Shown here: in pieces, positions 1-24,500 of the stretch
How positions within the stretch are numbered: the first letter of the stretch is position 1
Layout: every line of letters starts with the position of its first letter
Assembly (NCBI RefSeq): GCF_020740795.1
Contig: NC_067312.1
Coordinates: 9,008,748-9,072,747, forward strand
Length of the DNA: 64,000 bases
Direction of reading: 5' to 3'
DNA from: Apus apus
Lineage: Eukaryota > Chordata > Aves > Apodiformes > Apodidae
The notes under the pieces: model-generated
Told to the model about the DNA's origin: nothing
The model's database searches: none
Seen by the model: the letters and a program-made list of their open reading frames with translations, nothing else
Program-made: the position numbers and the translations under genes

Positions 1-11695
<11,695 letters not shown>

Positions 11696-11755
11696 CTTGA
11701 AACAACCGCCACTCCCCGCCTGCCCCCCGCCCCCCCCCCACGCCGCTGCTCGCCC

Positions 11756-11760
11756 ATTGG
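11756..11760 (-). promoter_or_regulatory. CCAAT box (NF-Y-type)
   Basis: ATTGG on the plus strand, that is CCAAT on the minus, about 60 bp upstream of the KIAA1328 ATG. Confidence 0.55.
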
Positions 11761-11798
11761 CGCCCGCCGCCCCTCCACCCCGCGGCCGCGGGAGAGGG

Positions 11799-11817
11799 GC
11801 ACGCTGGGAGTTGTAGT
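11799..11817 (-). promoter_or_regulatory. ZNF143/SBS-like site 1
   Basis: The minus strand reads ACTACAACTCCCAGCGTGC, very close to the ZNF143 (STAF) consensus ACTACAATTCCCAGCATGC that is common in bidirectional CpG-island promoters. Confidence 0.7.
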
Positions 11818-11886
11818 CCTCCCCGTGAAAGGCCGCTCCCAGCCGCGCCCGCCCGCCATAGGCTGAGCGAGGCATCCGCCTCCGGA

Positions 11887-11905
11887 ACTACTGCTCCCAG
11901 GGCGC
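11887..11905 (+). promoter_or_regulatory. ZNF143/SBS-like site 2
   Basis: ACTACTGCTCCCAGGGCGC on the plus strand is a weaker match to the same consensus, in the opposite orientation to site 1 and facing TPGS2. Confidence 0.5.
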
Positions 11906-12053
11906 CTCGCGGCGCGGCCTCGGCTACGGGGTGGGAGGAAGGACAAAACGGGTGGTTCTCTCTCCTTTCCGTATACAAGCGCGCTCGCCCAGCGGTCTCG
12001 CTTGCGTGCCGGGCTGTGGGCGGCGAGGGAAGCCGGGCAGGGGCCTGGAGAGG

Positions 12054-12126
12054 ATGGAGGAGAAGCCCTCCGCCAGCATCAAGCCCTACTTGGACAAGCT
12101 GACGCTGGGGGTCACACGGATACTGG
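12054..12126 (+). CDS. TPGS2: TPGS2 exon 1, coding part
   Basis: The ATG in gagaggATGG is a fair Kozak context inside the CpG island. The exon encodes 24 residues ending TRIL plus one base of a Glu codon, then donor GTGAGT. Confidence 0.96.
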
Positions 12127-12472
12127 GTGAGTGGCGCTGCGGGAGAGCCCCTTCGGCCTGGAGTAGGCCGCAGGCACCGGGGCGGAGTGGTCCCTCGGTT
12201 GTCATGGAAACCACTCGGGGCGGGAAGGGGAGCTTCCCTCCGCCCTCAGGGCGGCTGCCCCGGGGCTGCCCTGCCCTGCCCTGCCCTGCCCTGCCAGGCC
12301 CCGGCCCCTGCCCCGCGGTGCCCGCAGCGGCGGCGGGACCCGGCCTGGCACGGCTCTGCCTCTTTCTGCCTCTCTTTCTGCGGCACACGCCCGAAAAGCC
12401 AGCCCTCTTCCTGGCCTCTTGAGTCGGCAGCAGAAATACTGAGTCTCTCCACTTAGGAGGGCCCCACAGTTT

Positions 12473-12503
<31 letters not shown>

Positions 12504-15500
12504 GCTGCCCGATGTTCAGCGTGATGTGGTGCACTGGCTGAAGACTCATCAGGGAATCTGCTCAGAATCAGCTCCCCATAGTTACCCTGCAAGTTATTCC
12601 CCTGCACTGGGACTTTTTCCACAAGCCCTGCTTGCCATCTCTGTCTTTTGCTCAGATCTTGAGCTTTCTTGCATCCCTGCAGTTCCCTTTGAAGTTCAGC
12701 AGGAGTGCATGGCATTCAACTTCTAAAAGTAAGGCTTCTCTGACAAAACTTCATTCATAGCAGTGGAATCACAAGAATTTATTAAAGTATTTGCATGTGT
12801 AGAGGATTTTAGCATCAGACCTTTCATCTGTCAGCAGCTTGGGGCACAGACTGTCATATTTGTATGTCTGGAAAGCAATATATTTGTGCAAAACCCTGCA
12901 TAGAAAACATTACAAATTGCTGTTCCAAAACTTCTTCCTATGACTTTTAAAGCCAAAAGTGACCACTGTAACTAGCTCACCCAGTTGCTGTATTTCAGGA
13001 CAGTGAGTTTCATCTGGTAACATAAGTGTATTGCAAATTGCACATGTTTTTAGGTAGCTGCTCAGACAGGCAAGATGGAAAGATCAGGGCGAAGTTCTTG
13101 CTGTGGGCTTCAGTGAGGACAGGATTTCCTCCTCAGTCTCCGTCCACCATTTGCTTGCTAACTTATGACTGGACTTCTTGGGGTTTGTTTTACTTGTTTT
13201 CCAGCTGTGAGGTCATGATAACATCATCCTTGAGAGCATTAATAAGGTGAAACTACTGATGATGAACTGTCATGGAAAATGCTGCTTTGAAGTAGCTTTT
13301 TGGAAAAAAAAAACACTAGCCTTGCCCACATCTTCACCACTCAGGCTCAGTGTGAGATCTGCATGGTGTTAACTGTGTCCACAAGTAATGTTGCCATATA
13401 AACTGCTTTGGGTAGGTGTGTTATTTACACTAGCAATGCACAGCAGTGCAGGTTTGGCCCTGAAAGTCCTGTGGCATCCCTTTCACCTGAAATGCATTTT
13501 GTGGTTTGTGTTTAGGGGTTTTTTGTTGTTTTTCTATTATTTTTCTGTCTGTGTCTGGGAGGACTTGCATTGTACAACACTCCAGTTGGTGTGACATTTT
13601 TCAGTGATTGTTTCTTTCACATAACAAAGGGTATCTCATTCAGAAAGATGCCTCAGTCATTTGCAGCACTTGAAACTATCTTATTTTAAATCTTCTTTTC
13701 AGAAGTCTCGTGAAGCCAGTGGATACTTTTTTGCCTGACATAAAATGAAAGCAGCAATAGGCTTTTAACTCTGTTGAGTCTGTGAAAACTTTTTTCAGGA
13801 GATAGAAATTAACCTCAACATACTCCTTTTAAACAAGAAAATTTTGCACCTACATTGAATGGGAGCTTGAGGCCCAGTTTTCCAATACCTTTATGAAGAA
13901 ATGTTCATTGCACCATTTCAAAAACCCTCCTTTAAGCAAATTCTGTATTTGAGGTTGAGGGGGGACAATTTTGCTGAAGTTCTATGACTAATAGAAAATT
14001 GCAGGAAGGTTGGTTGCTCACAACTGAATCTGAATGGGAGGGATTGGCTGTTCCAGACTGCCCAGAGGAGGGCCATACTTCACTATTTACAGTCTTTATT
14101 AGATAAGAACATAACTATTCAGACATTTTTAAAAGATGATGAGAGTTACATGTAGTATTGGCAGTACCATAAGGACTGTCAGTCCATATCTAAGCACATC
14201 TGTTAAATGTGGTCTTCAGTTTACCCACAGCATAACACAACATTCAGACTTTTAAGACAGAATTTATCTTTCTTTTGATCTTATATTTGTTTCAGACCTC
14301 TTCAGAAGCTGCAGCTCTTTCGATCCTAGACATTCTTTTGACTGATACACTATTTAATCTTTCTTCATCCCAGCTGAGCCATTGTTCATGATGAATTAAA
14401 CATCCCTACTGTTTTCTTTGATCACAAAAATAACAGTTACTTTGTTATTATACTCTCTTAACTTGTCATAACGCTTGCATAGCCTTGATGGAAAAGACCA
14501 GTTAGATGAGTGATTCCACATGCTTCTTTAGAAGCAGAATACATATGGATGGCTTGTACTTGACCAAGAGACAGATTGCTCCACCTTGCATCCACCTATT
14601 TGAAGTGAAACTTGGCAAAACTTCAGTTTTCTGTATGTTGGGGCCCCACATTGGCCAGAAAGATTACCTAAGTCACCTGCTATAATTTATTTTTTCTTTC
14701 TTGTTTCTGTCTCTAACTTGGAGTTAGGTTTTCTGATGCTCTGTTTGCTCTTTCAAATTATCTGACAGTGTAATAATCAATACTTCCAATTAAAGTGAAG
14801 TTTAGACTTCCTGAAACTGAGTATTGTTCTCCTACAGGCAGAGCAGACACAAGCAATGCCATTGCTGGAAGTAAAAGCCCAGTGATGGAGATAAAAAACA
14901 AACCAAAGCTCTCTGGTGCCTGCCTTTCCTGTCTAGTGCACTATGTATGTTTTACCAGAAAGCTATTACTGCTTTGGGAGCCAATACTTTCACAGCAGAG
15001 CCAGTCTTGAAAGCCCTGCATAGTGGTCACTTCTACTCCACAGCCCTGTGTCCTGGGCTTGCAGTTCCCACAACAAAAAGTTAGTCGTCTTTCTGGACCT
15101 GACCCAAAGTGTATAAAGCAAGTGGGAACTATTTCAGTTGGCTGTAGGTCAAGTAAAAAAATTATAAAATATTAAGTGCAAGGGAGACTGTTCTGCTGTC
15201 ACACACCTGCAGGGATTGCACCATGTACATTAGCACCTTGCACTTATATATCATTCTTTCCCATAAAATACTCAGAAGATTTTTATAAATTCTGAGCTGA
15301 ATGCTCATACCAATTTGCACGTGTCCAGCTGGGATTTCAGAGTTTGCTCATGCAGGTCCTTTTAGCAGGATCAGATTCTGCATTGGTTCACACCCACTGA
15401 ATCCAGTGCTGAAGTGTGCCCATCTTTGTCGATTACAGTTATTAGCAATGTACAGCAACACTGCACTACATCTTGTCTCAACTGAGAATATCCTACCCAA

Positions 15501-18500
15501 CTGAATCTACAGGGCAAGCCTACAAAGAAAGGTTAGTCTCTTTTTTGAAGTTTGCCCAAGAACCCATGGTTGATTTTTCCATGAATCTTCTGAAAGACAT
15601 CACACCTTGACTACAAAATGTGTGTGTATGTATATCTATAAAACCCATCAAAGGATGGCATGATGTGCAGCACTACACAGCCTCATGCCAAGACATGCAG
15701 GGTACAGTTACACATAAAAAATCACCAGCACAATGTTTGTAGTCATTAATGTCTTTTTCCTAGCTGTCAGACAGGTTAACCTGCAAAATTGTCTGGCTCA
15801 CAGTTCTTGCTGTCACCCATGCCAGCTGCAAACATGCTCCTCTTTTCCTTTTAGAGACTTCTCCAGGAGTTGCTGAGGTGACATTTGTGGAAAAGGAGCC
15901 GGCTGAACGCCATGCAATCATGTCATGGGAGCAAGTGAGTATTTTCTTTACAATACTACGGTGAGGTCAATCTGAATGTGCAGCAGCCCATGGAGAATGT
16001 CGAAAGCAATGGCTGCCTTGGGTTTGTTTGTGAGACAGACTGTTACCAGTTTTGATACACCATGGAGACTAAAGATATTTATAATATATATTTTTAATCA
16101 GATATTACTCTGTGTTTCAAACTATCACATGTACCCGATCTGTTAGAGAAACTTGATCAGTGTGTGTATATTCAGAATGATAACTCTAAGAAGAAATAAC
16201 ATAACTGTAGTAGGCAGCAACAGCACTGACTCAGTGGAGATCAAACATTGTTCTGACTCATGTCTGAAACCATTTTCCAACTTCCTTTGAAAAAAAATTA
16301 ACTTTTTTATTATTAATGGTCATTAAAGGTAAAGGCCTCAAACTGGAAAATACCACTGACCCAGCCAGTTTGTTCCAGTTCTCCATTTCTCTTTTCAGTC
16401 TTAGCTATTCAATTCCATTTCTCACAGCCCCTCCTTGGCTAACAGAACAAATCTCTTGGCCAAGGCTTGTCCCATTGCCTGTTCTAGAAGACTACAAAGG
16501 ACATGTGCTACCTCGACTCCTCATTAGCTGACCTCACTGCATCAGACTGCATGACTGGAGGACTCCTGAATACTGCTGTGTGACTAGTGGGCAGAGATGC
16601 CATTTTTGGTCCCCATTTTGCATATGCGTGTTTAAAAATCCCATGACCATGGGAATAACTGCTCTCTAGTTGTTGCTCATATGTAGGGAAGGATCAGTGG
16701 AAGCTCACGGGCCTTTGGAAAGAGGCACAGCAGTGGGTGGTGTTGAGCAAATCATCCTCCTCCTCCAACCCTAGCCTTGCCCTAATGCACACATTCCCAG
16801 AGACTGCTCTTGTTACCACTACATAAAATAACTTTCCCTTGTATGTCATCTTGCCTTTTACAATTTTTCATAAACAGTAGTCATGTAGGAGAAGTCTTGT
16901 ACTGGTTTTGGTAACGCCCTATCCCAATTAGTGGTATTTATCACAAAGTTGTAAATCCAGGTCAGAATGTATCTGATGTAAACCTGTGTTATTTACTGAA
17001 ACCTGTACTGTAGCCAGCAACCATGGTCAGGCAGAAGTGTCCGGTTTTTCAAGTTTGTGTGGACTGATTCCTTATTTCCTGTAGCTGCTGTTCAGGTGTC
17101 AGATTAACAGTGCTGGAAAGTTTGAGGCACCCTGACTGTGAGCCAGCTCAGCTTTGGGAGCAGCTACTCCTCTGAGCTAAATTTTGTTTGTTTCAAATCT
17201 GAACTATTCTTGTAAACCGAAACTTTGAAACACTGTAAACCAAAGCACTTTGCTCAAAAGATGTCAAAACCTTCAGCTACCCCCACCATACTGCTGGACT
17301 AAGTTAACTGTGGAAGTAAATGGTAAAAATTAAGTAGATGCTGTTAAGCTGGACAACTAATGGTGAAGGATTTCACAGTCAATTTCTTTCCAGTTGCATT
17401 GACAAAACCTGAAATCCACCTTTTCCAATTAAAAGATGTCTTTTTTTTTTCTCCCTTTTTTATTGAGCTACTAGGATGAAGTCTGATATCTTAACACCAA
17501 CACTGATACCTAGTCCATGCAATTGCAGCGTGCCCTGCAGTGGTTATTGAGTGCAATGCACTCAGCACCTCAAGAGGCCCTTCCAGGACGAACTTGTGCC
17601 CCACTTTTCCTCAAGCTCATGCTGCTTGCGTTTGACTGCAGCTGTTTATGTACCCAGTGTTCACTTTTATTCACAGATTATTTTTTTTTCTTATCCACTA
17701 GGTGGCAACAGATTATTTTTTTTTTCTTAGCCACTAGGTGGCAACACTTACACGCGTAATAATTTCTCCAGAGTTGGGATTTTAACGAGGTCTTGTCACA
17801 TTTTTAACACCCCTCTACATCTTTGGTTGAGAAAGTATTTTCAGGGCTTTTATTGTGATTTAGGGAAAAACGATCAAGCTATTCCCAAAATTTCACTGGT
17901 TTTCCCCCAAATAAACCCTCCTTTTCATTGAGACAAATAAAAGCTCTATTCTTAATTTTTTTTTTTTTGCCTTTTTTTTTTCCTTGAAGCAAATTTTCCA
18001 GCCCCAGTTTTGCAAATAAAAGGTACTTCTGTTGTGATGGAGTGCCCCCAGGTAAGATTTATAAAAGGTGCAACAAGAATGTCTCAGCATGTTACATACA
18101 TTAAAGCCTTCTGCATTCCCTGGCAGCTATGGCAGATGAGTCATGAAACTGCATGACATAAGGGAGAGAGAAGGGTGGCTGCTGATGTGGTCTGCTGCTT
18201 GGAAGCACTAAGAAGTTAGATAAATCTCTTCCATCTTTCCCCAGAACCTGGATAAAACTCATGTAGTTCTTCAGAGAAGTTTCTCTAGAGTGATATGTTT
18301 GATTGCTGTCTGCTTCTTCAGGATATTTGCTTGGGAGTCATTGTTTCAACAGTGCTTTAAGTGATTTGCTGTATGTCCATGTTTTAACTCTGCATCCAGC
18401 ATTTATTAGGTCTCGACAGCAAAACTGCCGTGGTTCTAGTAATCTTCTTTATCCTCAATGGACTGTGCTTTCTTGGGAGACTGGGGATATTATGGACAAA

Positions 18501-21500
18501 AAAAAAAAAAAAGAAATAGACCTCACATACCATACTGGGCACTTGGGCTATTTTGTTTTGTGAGCGGATGAGTGTAATCAGATGACTAGAGGGAAAACAG
18601 CTGCTTGCCAGAGCTGTGGTTAAGCCATTTCTGGCATGTTATTAGGAATATTGCATTTTAAGAGGCTGGAGATCACAATCGGAGAAACTACCCATTGAGC
18701 AGGAGGACTACAGAGCTTGAGAAGCCATTTTTAATATGTAGTAGTGACTTGTTTCTCTGACTGCTATCAGAAGACCACCTTCTTGATGGCACAAGGTCAC
18801 ATGACAGATCAATAAATCCTTCCCATCAGATGGGAGAGATGAGTAGTAGTGAAGCTTTTTATATAGAGATCTTTTATTGTAAACTTCAGATCTGCCCTTG
18901 TACAGCATTTTCCACTCATGCATTTTTGCACCATGATTTGGAAAGTCATACAAAGGGACAGATGAACCACTCGGTGGATCAGGAATTGGCTGGATGGCTG
19001 CACCCAGAGAGTTGTGGTCAATGGCTCAATGTCCAAATGGAGGCAGGTGATGAGTGGTGTCCCTCAGGGGTCAGTATTGAGACCAGTGCTGTTTAACATC
19101 TTTGTTGGAGACATGGACAGTGAGATTGAGTGTGTCCTCAGCAAATTTGCTGATGATACAAATCTGTGTGGTGTGGTTGACACCCAAGAGGGAAGAGATG
19201 CCATCCAGAGGGACCTTGACAGGCTGGAGAGGTGGGCCAGTGCCAACCTCATGAAGTTCAATAAGGCCAAGTGCAAGGTCCTGCACCTGGGTCGGTGCAA
19301 CCCCAGGCACAAATACAGGCTGGGGGAAGAATGGCTGGAGAGCAGTCCTGAGGAGAAGGACTTGGAGGTGGTAGTTGATGAGAAGCTCAACATGAGCCGC
19401 CAGTGTGTGCTGGAGCCCAGAGAGCAACTGCATCCTGGGCTGCATTAGGGGAAGTGGGGACAGGGAGGTGATTCTGCCCCTCTACTCTGCTCTGGTGAGA
19501 CCCCACCTGCAGTGCTGTGTGCAGTTCTGGTGCCCTCAGCACAGGAAAGATATAGACCTGTTGGAGAGGGTCCAGAGAAGGACAACCAAGATGATCAAAG
19601 GCCTGGAGCACCTCTGCTATGAATATAGGCTGAGAGAGTTGGGGCTGTTCAGCATAGAGAAGAGAAGGCTCTGGGGAGACCTTATAGCACCTTCCAGTAC
19701 TTGAAAGGGCCTACAGGAAAGCTGGGGAGGGGCTTTTCATTAGAGAAGATAGTGATAGGACAAGGGGTAATGGTTTTAAACTGAGAGGGGAGATTTATGT
19801 TAGATATTAGGAAGAAATTCTTCACTCTTAGGAAGTGAAGGTGAGGTGAGGAACTGGAATGGGTTGCCCAGGGAGGTTGTTGATGTCCTATCCCTGGAGG
19901 TTTTTAAGGCCAGGTTGGATGAGGTTTTGTGCAACCTGATATAGTGGTAGAGTTCCCTGCTCATGGCAGGGGGGTTGGAACTTGATGATCTTTAAGGTCC
20001 TTTCCAACCCTAATGATTCTATGATTCTGTGACATTCTTAGGAGAATCCTAAAGTAAAGTGGGGAGGGCAGCCACTTGGAGAAACAGGCACATGTCAATC
20101 TTCCCATCCAGAGAGGAGGATTCAGAGCAGAAGGCCAGATGTGATTTTTTTTTTTTTTCTTTTCCTTGTCTTAATGAGCTATGTTTACTAAATTTGGCTG
20201 TGTCTGATTTGTAGTGGTATTTAACTGGATACTATGGTGGAAGTTTTAAAATGTTAGATTTTGTCATCCCAATGGATCTGTTTCTTTTCCTTAAAGGAGA
20301 ACACCCACTGAAGTCCAGACTGCTGTTTGCATATGTATTTTTACTGCTGGCATATGTTAGTTAAAATGGAGCTATTTGAAATGGACTGAAAGTTCTGTGT
20401 AAACATTTGTACTGTTCTGAGGCTTTGTAGCAGGTCATGTTTTCTTGCTTAATAGTTTTAACCCTAGTCACTGTGCTTACAGCTACAGTTGGAAATTGGA
20501 AGTGGTGAAAGCATAGCATGAAATTATAAATGTTTAGGGCTGAGAAGAACCCATAGAGGAAGGTGTGTTTGTTAAAGGCATTTGAAGAACTTTAGATATG
20601 TCCTTGTGGTTTAGTATCTCCTGAAACTTACCACCAGGACCTCAGCCATCAGCAGACTCTTATCAAGGGACAATAAATTATTCTCAAAACAAAATTTCTG
20701 TTGTATCACATTCTCTGCTTTAATACCTGTTGCCTCTGAAGTTTTTCACTACCTCGGTTAGGAGAGCACTGTGCTAGTGACCGGGCTGCTGGCGGGACAA
20801 GTGAAGTGACCTGCCCTCTTGCAATCTGCAAAACTATTAATATCTGGGACTTGTCGATAGCAGTCTGTCACCATAAATTGATATGCTTAGAAAGTAAGTT
20901 ATTAGGCAGAAGTTGAGAGTGTAGGTGGGTTAGAGGGTCCCGCACAGCATACGCACCACAGTTTGGGGACAGAGACTCTTAACAGCTCCCAGAAAGTTAC
21001 TATGAACAAGGCTTTAACAGGCAGAAGGGCTACTCTGGTCCTAGGGGAGGAAGGGAATGTGGACAAGAAGAGGTCAATGCCTTCCCTTGCTTGTGCTAGA
21101 CACTGATGACTAGAGGCCAGCAGTGCAGCTGGATGCACAGCTGGCAGGTAGCTCCTGCTGGATAGATGCATTAAGGCAACATCAGAGTAGATTACTGGAT
21201 ATGCACAAGTTGCAGATATGGACAAAAACCTGATGGGCATCTCCAGAGATGTTACAAATTCATGCCCCAAGTAAAGCAGAGTAAATGAACTTTAAGAGCA
21301 TGTTTCTTTTGCTTAGCTACATGTTACCAGAATATTCTTCCCTTCTTTTTATGAGACTTTGAATGTTCTAGTAACTGTACAGAAGTAGTCCCAACAGAGG
21401 CACAATATTGGAAAGCTATTAACAACTGACTCGTTTCTCTGAAGCAATTCTGTAACTGCTTCTGAGCCCACCGAGGTCTCTGAGGCCAGGCTAGGAATAC

Positions 21501-24500
21501 CTATCTGAGTCACATCTTGATCTGTGGCATGGTAAGCCTGTATGAAGGACAGCCCTACTGGCCTATAAATGTTCTTAAAGTTTGTAATTCTGTCTGTTCT
21601 TGCATTAACTGTCAGACTCACTGCACAAAGAGCCATCAGTGTTCAGTATCATGTCTTTAAAACTGGCTGAGTGAAGGAACTATGCCTTTTCTAGGAAAGG
21701 CAAGGAATATCCTGTCACAGAAGTACTTGAATTATCAGACACTCTATGTTGTAAATCTCACATTATTTGTCCATTTTCCCCATAAAATGTAGCTCCCAGA
21801 TTCCTGTGATTGTGAACAGGTCTCAGATCAAAGAGATTTTAAATAAGTTGTATATCCTTCTGGTCCAATGACAAATCCTGACCCTCAAGGGGCTTCTTTC
21901 TCTTTTTTTCCTGAGCAGATTTTACAACACATGGGACTTAAAAGGGAGAATGATTACAAGCTGCACCTTGAAGGCTCCAACTACAATTAAGAAAAATTTT
22001 TCAGAAGGAGGGTGGTGCGGTCCTTGGACAAGTAAACATGGAGACTGTAGAGCCTGTGTCATCAAAGACTGTCCTAAGTTTTTGTGTCTGATTCATTTGG
22101 AGTCTTGAGTTTGACAATGCTTTATCTTTTTTTCTCTAAAACTATTACAGACAAAACAACAGATAACTCCTTTAGTCATGCTTATTACTTGTCTTCTTAA
22201 AACTGACAGGCTTCTGTACTGCTTCATTTTGTGTTCTTAACACGTCATCAGGTACAGAGGGTCACTAGTCTACAGCCAGTCCAGTCACCAGGACCACTGC
22301 CTGCAATTGCCTGTAGCTCTCTAGGCTTCCGGATATTGTGAGGATTAAGCCTTTATCCTTCCTTGCTCATATTTGTTGCTTAGCTGAAATTAAGAAAGGC
22401 TCATTCCACAATCAAAATAGATATAGGAGATGGGTCCTGGTCCTTTGAAGCACTTTCGTCAGCTCACTGGAGGTGCTTCTTTCACTGTTGGCTCAGAAGG
22501 AGTCAGGCTTAGAAACCCCAGACAAGCACTGAAGTTTGGTGGGTTGAAGCCATACCAGCTGGTTGGTAAGACTGACTAAGTATTTGCACACATGCTGTTT
22601 GTTAAGTGAAAAGTCAAACCTGCTTGATTATGTGCAGCTGCTGAGTCTATGTTTGTCTCACCTACTTGGAACTGAAATGCCTCAGAAGAAGAGAGTCCTT
22701 GTGCTAATATTATACAAGCTTTAGTGGAACAGGTAGGTTTAGTTTGATTTCACTCAAAGCAAACCTCTGCTCTTGAAAGCTGTATAAATAAAAAATCTGA
22801 TTGTTCTTATATATGTGATCTTAGAGTGGCTGTTAGTTCACAGGATCATCTCAGTTGGGGAAGAATCCTGTCATAACTGGCTGCTCATTGTGACATTTTC
22901 CCAAGTCATCTTTGTTAATACAGTAGCATAGACCACAAGAAATAAGTAGTTTTCTCTCATGGTTTTAGGAAGAGACATTTCATCATAGCATCATAGCATA
23001 GTTTGAGTTGGAAGGAACCATCTAGTTACAACTCATCTCCATGGGTAGGGACACCTCCCACTAGATCTTGTTGCTCAAAGCCCCATCCAACCTGGCCTTG
23101 AACACTTCCAGGTATGGGGCTTCCACAACTTCCCTGAGCCACTTGTTCCAGTGTCTCACCACTTGAACACTAAAGAATTTCCTCCTAATGTCTAATCTAA
23201 ATCTCTCCTCTTCCAGTTTTGATCCATTACCTCTTGTCCTTGTACTACAAACTCTTGTAAAAGTCCCTCCCCAGCTTTTCTGTAACCCCTTCAGATACTG
23301 CAAGGCCACTATGAGGTCCCCCTGGAGCATTCTCTTCTCCAGGCTGAACAACCCCAGCTCTCTCAGCCTGTTCTCATAGGCTAGTTTGAGTCATCTTAGA
23401 GTTCAGCAAAACATCTGTTGGCAAATATTTATGTACCAATATTCAGTTGCTCCTTGAAATTAAGACATATTCTGCATTCCCTCATAACACTTGTGTGTCA
23501 TATGATTTGCAGAAAAACTCCTGCACATTGCCAGAGGATTTAAAGAACTTCTATCTGATGACCGATGGTTTTCAGATGACCTGGAGTGTGAAGACTGATG
23601 GTGAGTCCATGTGTTCCTCTCCACCAATACCCTTTTCCTTTGCAGAATCTCTTTAATTTCAGACTTATTTCCTGCATAGTCACTGCATACCTGTCAGCAT
23701 CCTACATTAGACTGAGAAAAAGCACAAATTTTCAATGAAAAATTAGCACTATTCCTTAACTGGAAAAAAATGAGGTGCTGTGTTTCTGCTAGACAGCTTG
23801 ATTTGTGACTAGAGAAAACTGTCCTCTGAATAAATGAGTGCAGTTCTGTATGAGTTCATAAATTATTTTAGAGACATCCTAGTGAGGAAAAATATGAGTG
23901 CACAAGAGAGGTACCTTCCTGGTGCAACAGGGCAAAGTATATTGCTTGCATGTGCTGGACTTCCACGGCAGAGATGTGTACACTGAACGCTGGCTAGAAA
24001 ACAAACAAGCCTTCATGACATAAAAACTATTCTGAAATACACTGGCCATCTGTTGACACTCAGGCCTGGTATATAGTTAAAATCTTGTACCTTGACTCCC
24101 TCTGTAGTTCATGGAGAGAGAAGCAGTTCTAACACATTATCCTATCATAAAGCGGTAGGAAGGGTCACTGTCTCTCTGATAATGCTTCTTTCTCATTAAA
24201 AAGTATAAGCACATGCCAGAGCCTGATTCGGCTTTCTACCAGCTCAACTCCCTGGACTTAATTCTGGAGTCATTGGTGGAAGTCAGAACACGACTGAGCT
24301 TTGTTGTCCCACCTTGCTTGGCAAGAATCAGGCATTCATTCACTCTGCACTGGAGCCCTGCAGCTGTTATCCTAGGTCTTGCCTTCATGTCAGGTTGTCA
24401 GATTGGGCTGTTGTCAATGCTTGCTTCTGGGCATGGGTGTCAAATACCAGGTTTTCCCTAGGAAGTGGAATTTCATTTCCATGACAATTGGTATCACCAC

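Noticed and set aside
12086..12715. 209-codon minus ORF
   Set aside because: Antisense to TPGS2 exon 1 and intron 1; it crosses the CTGCC and AAAT repeats and has no domain.
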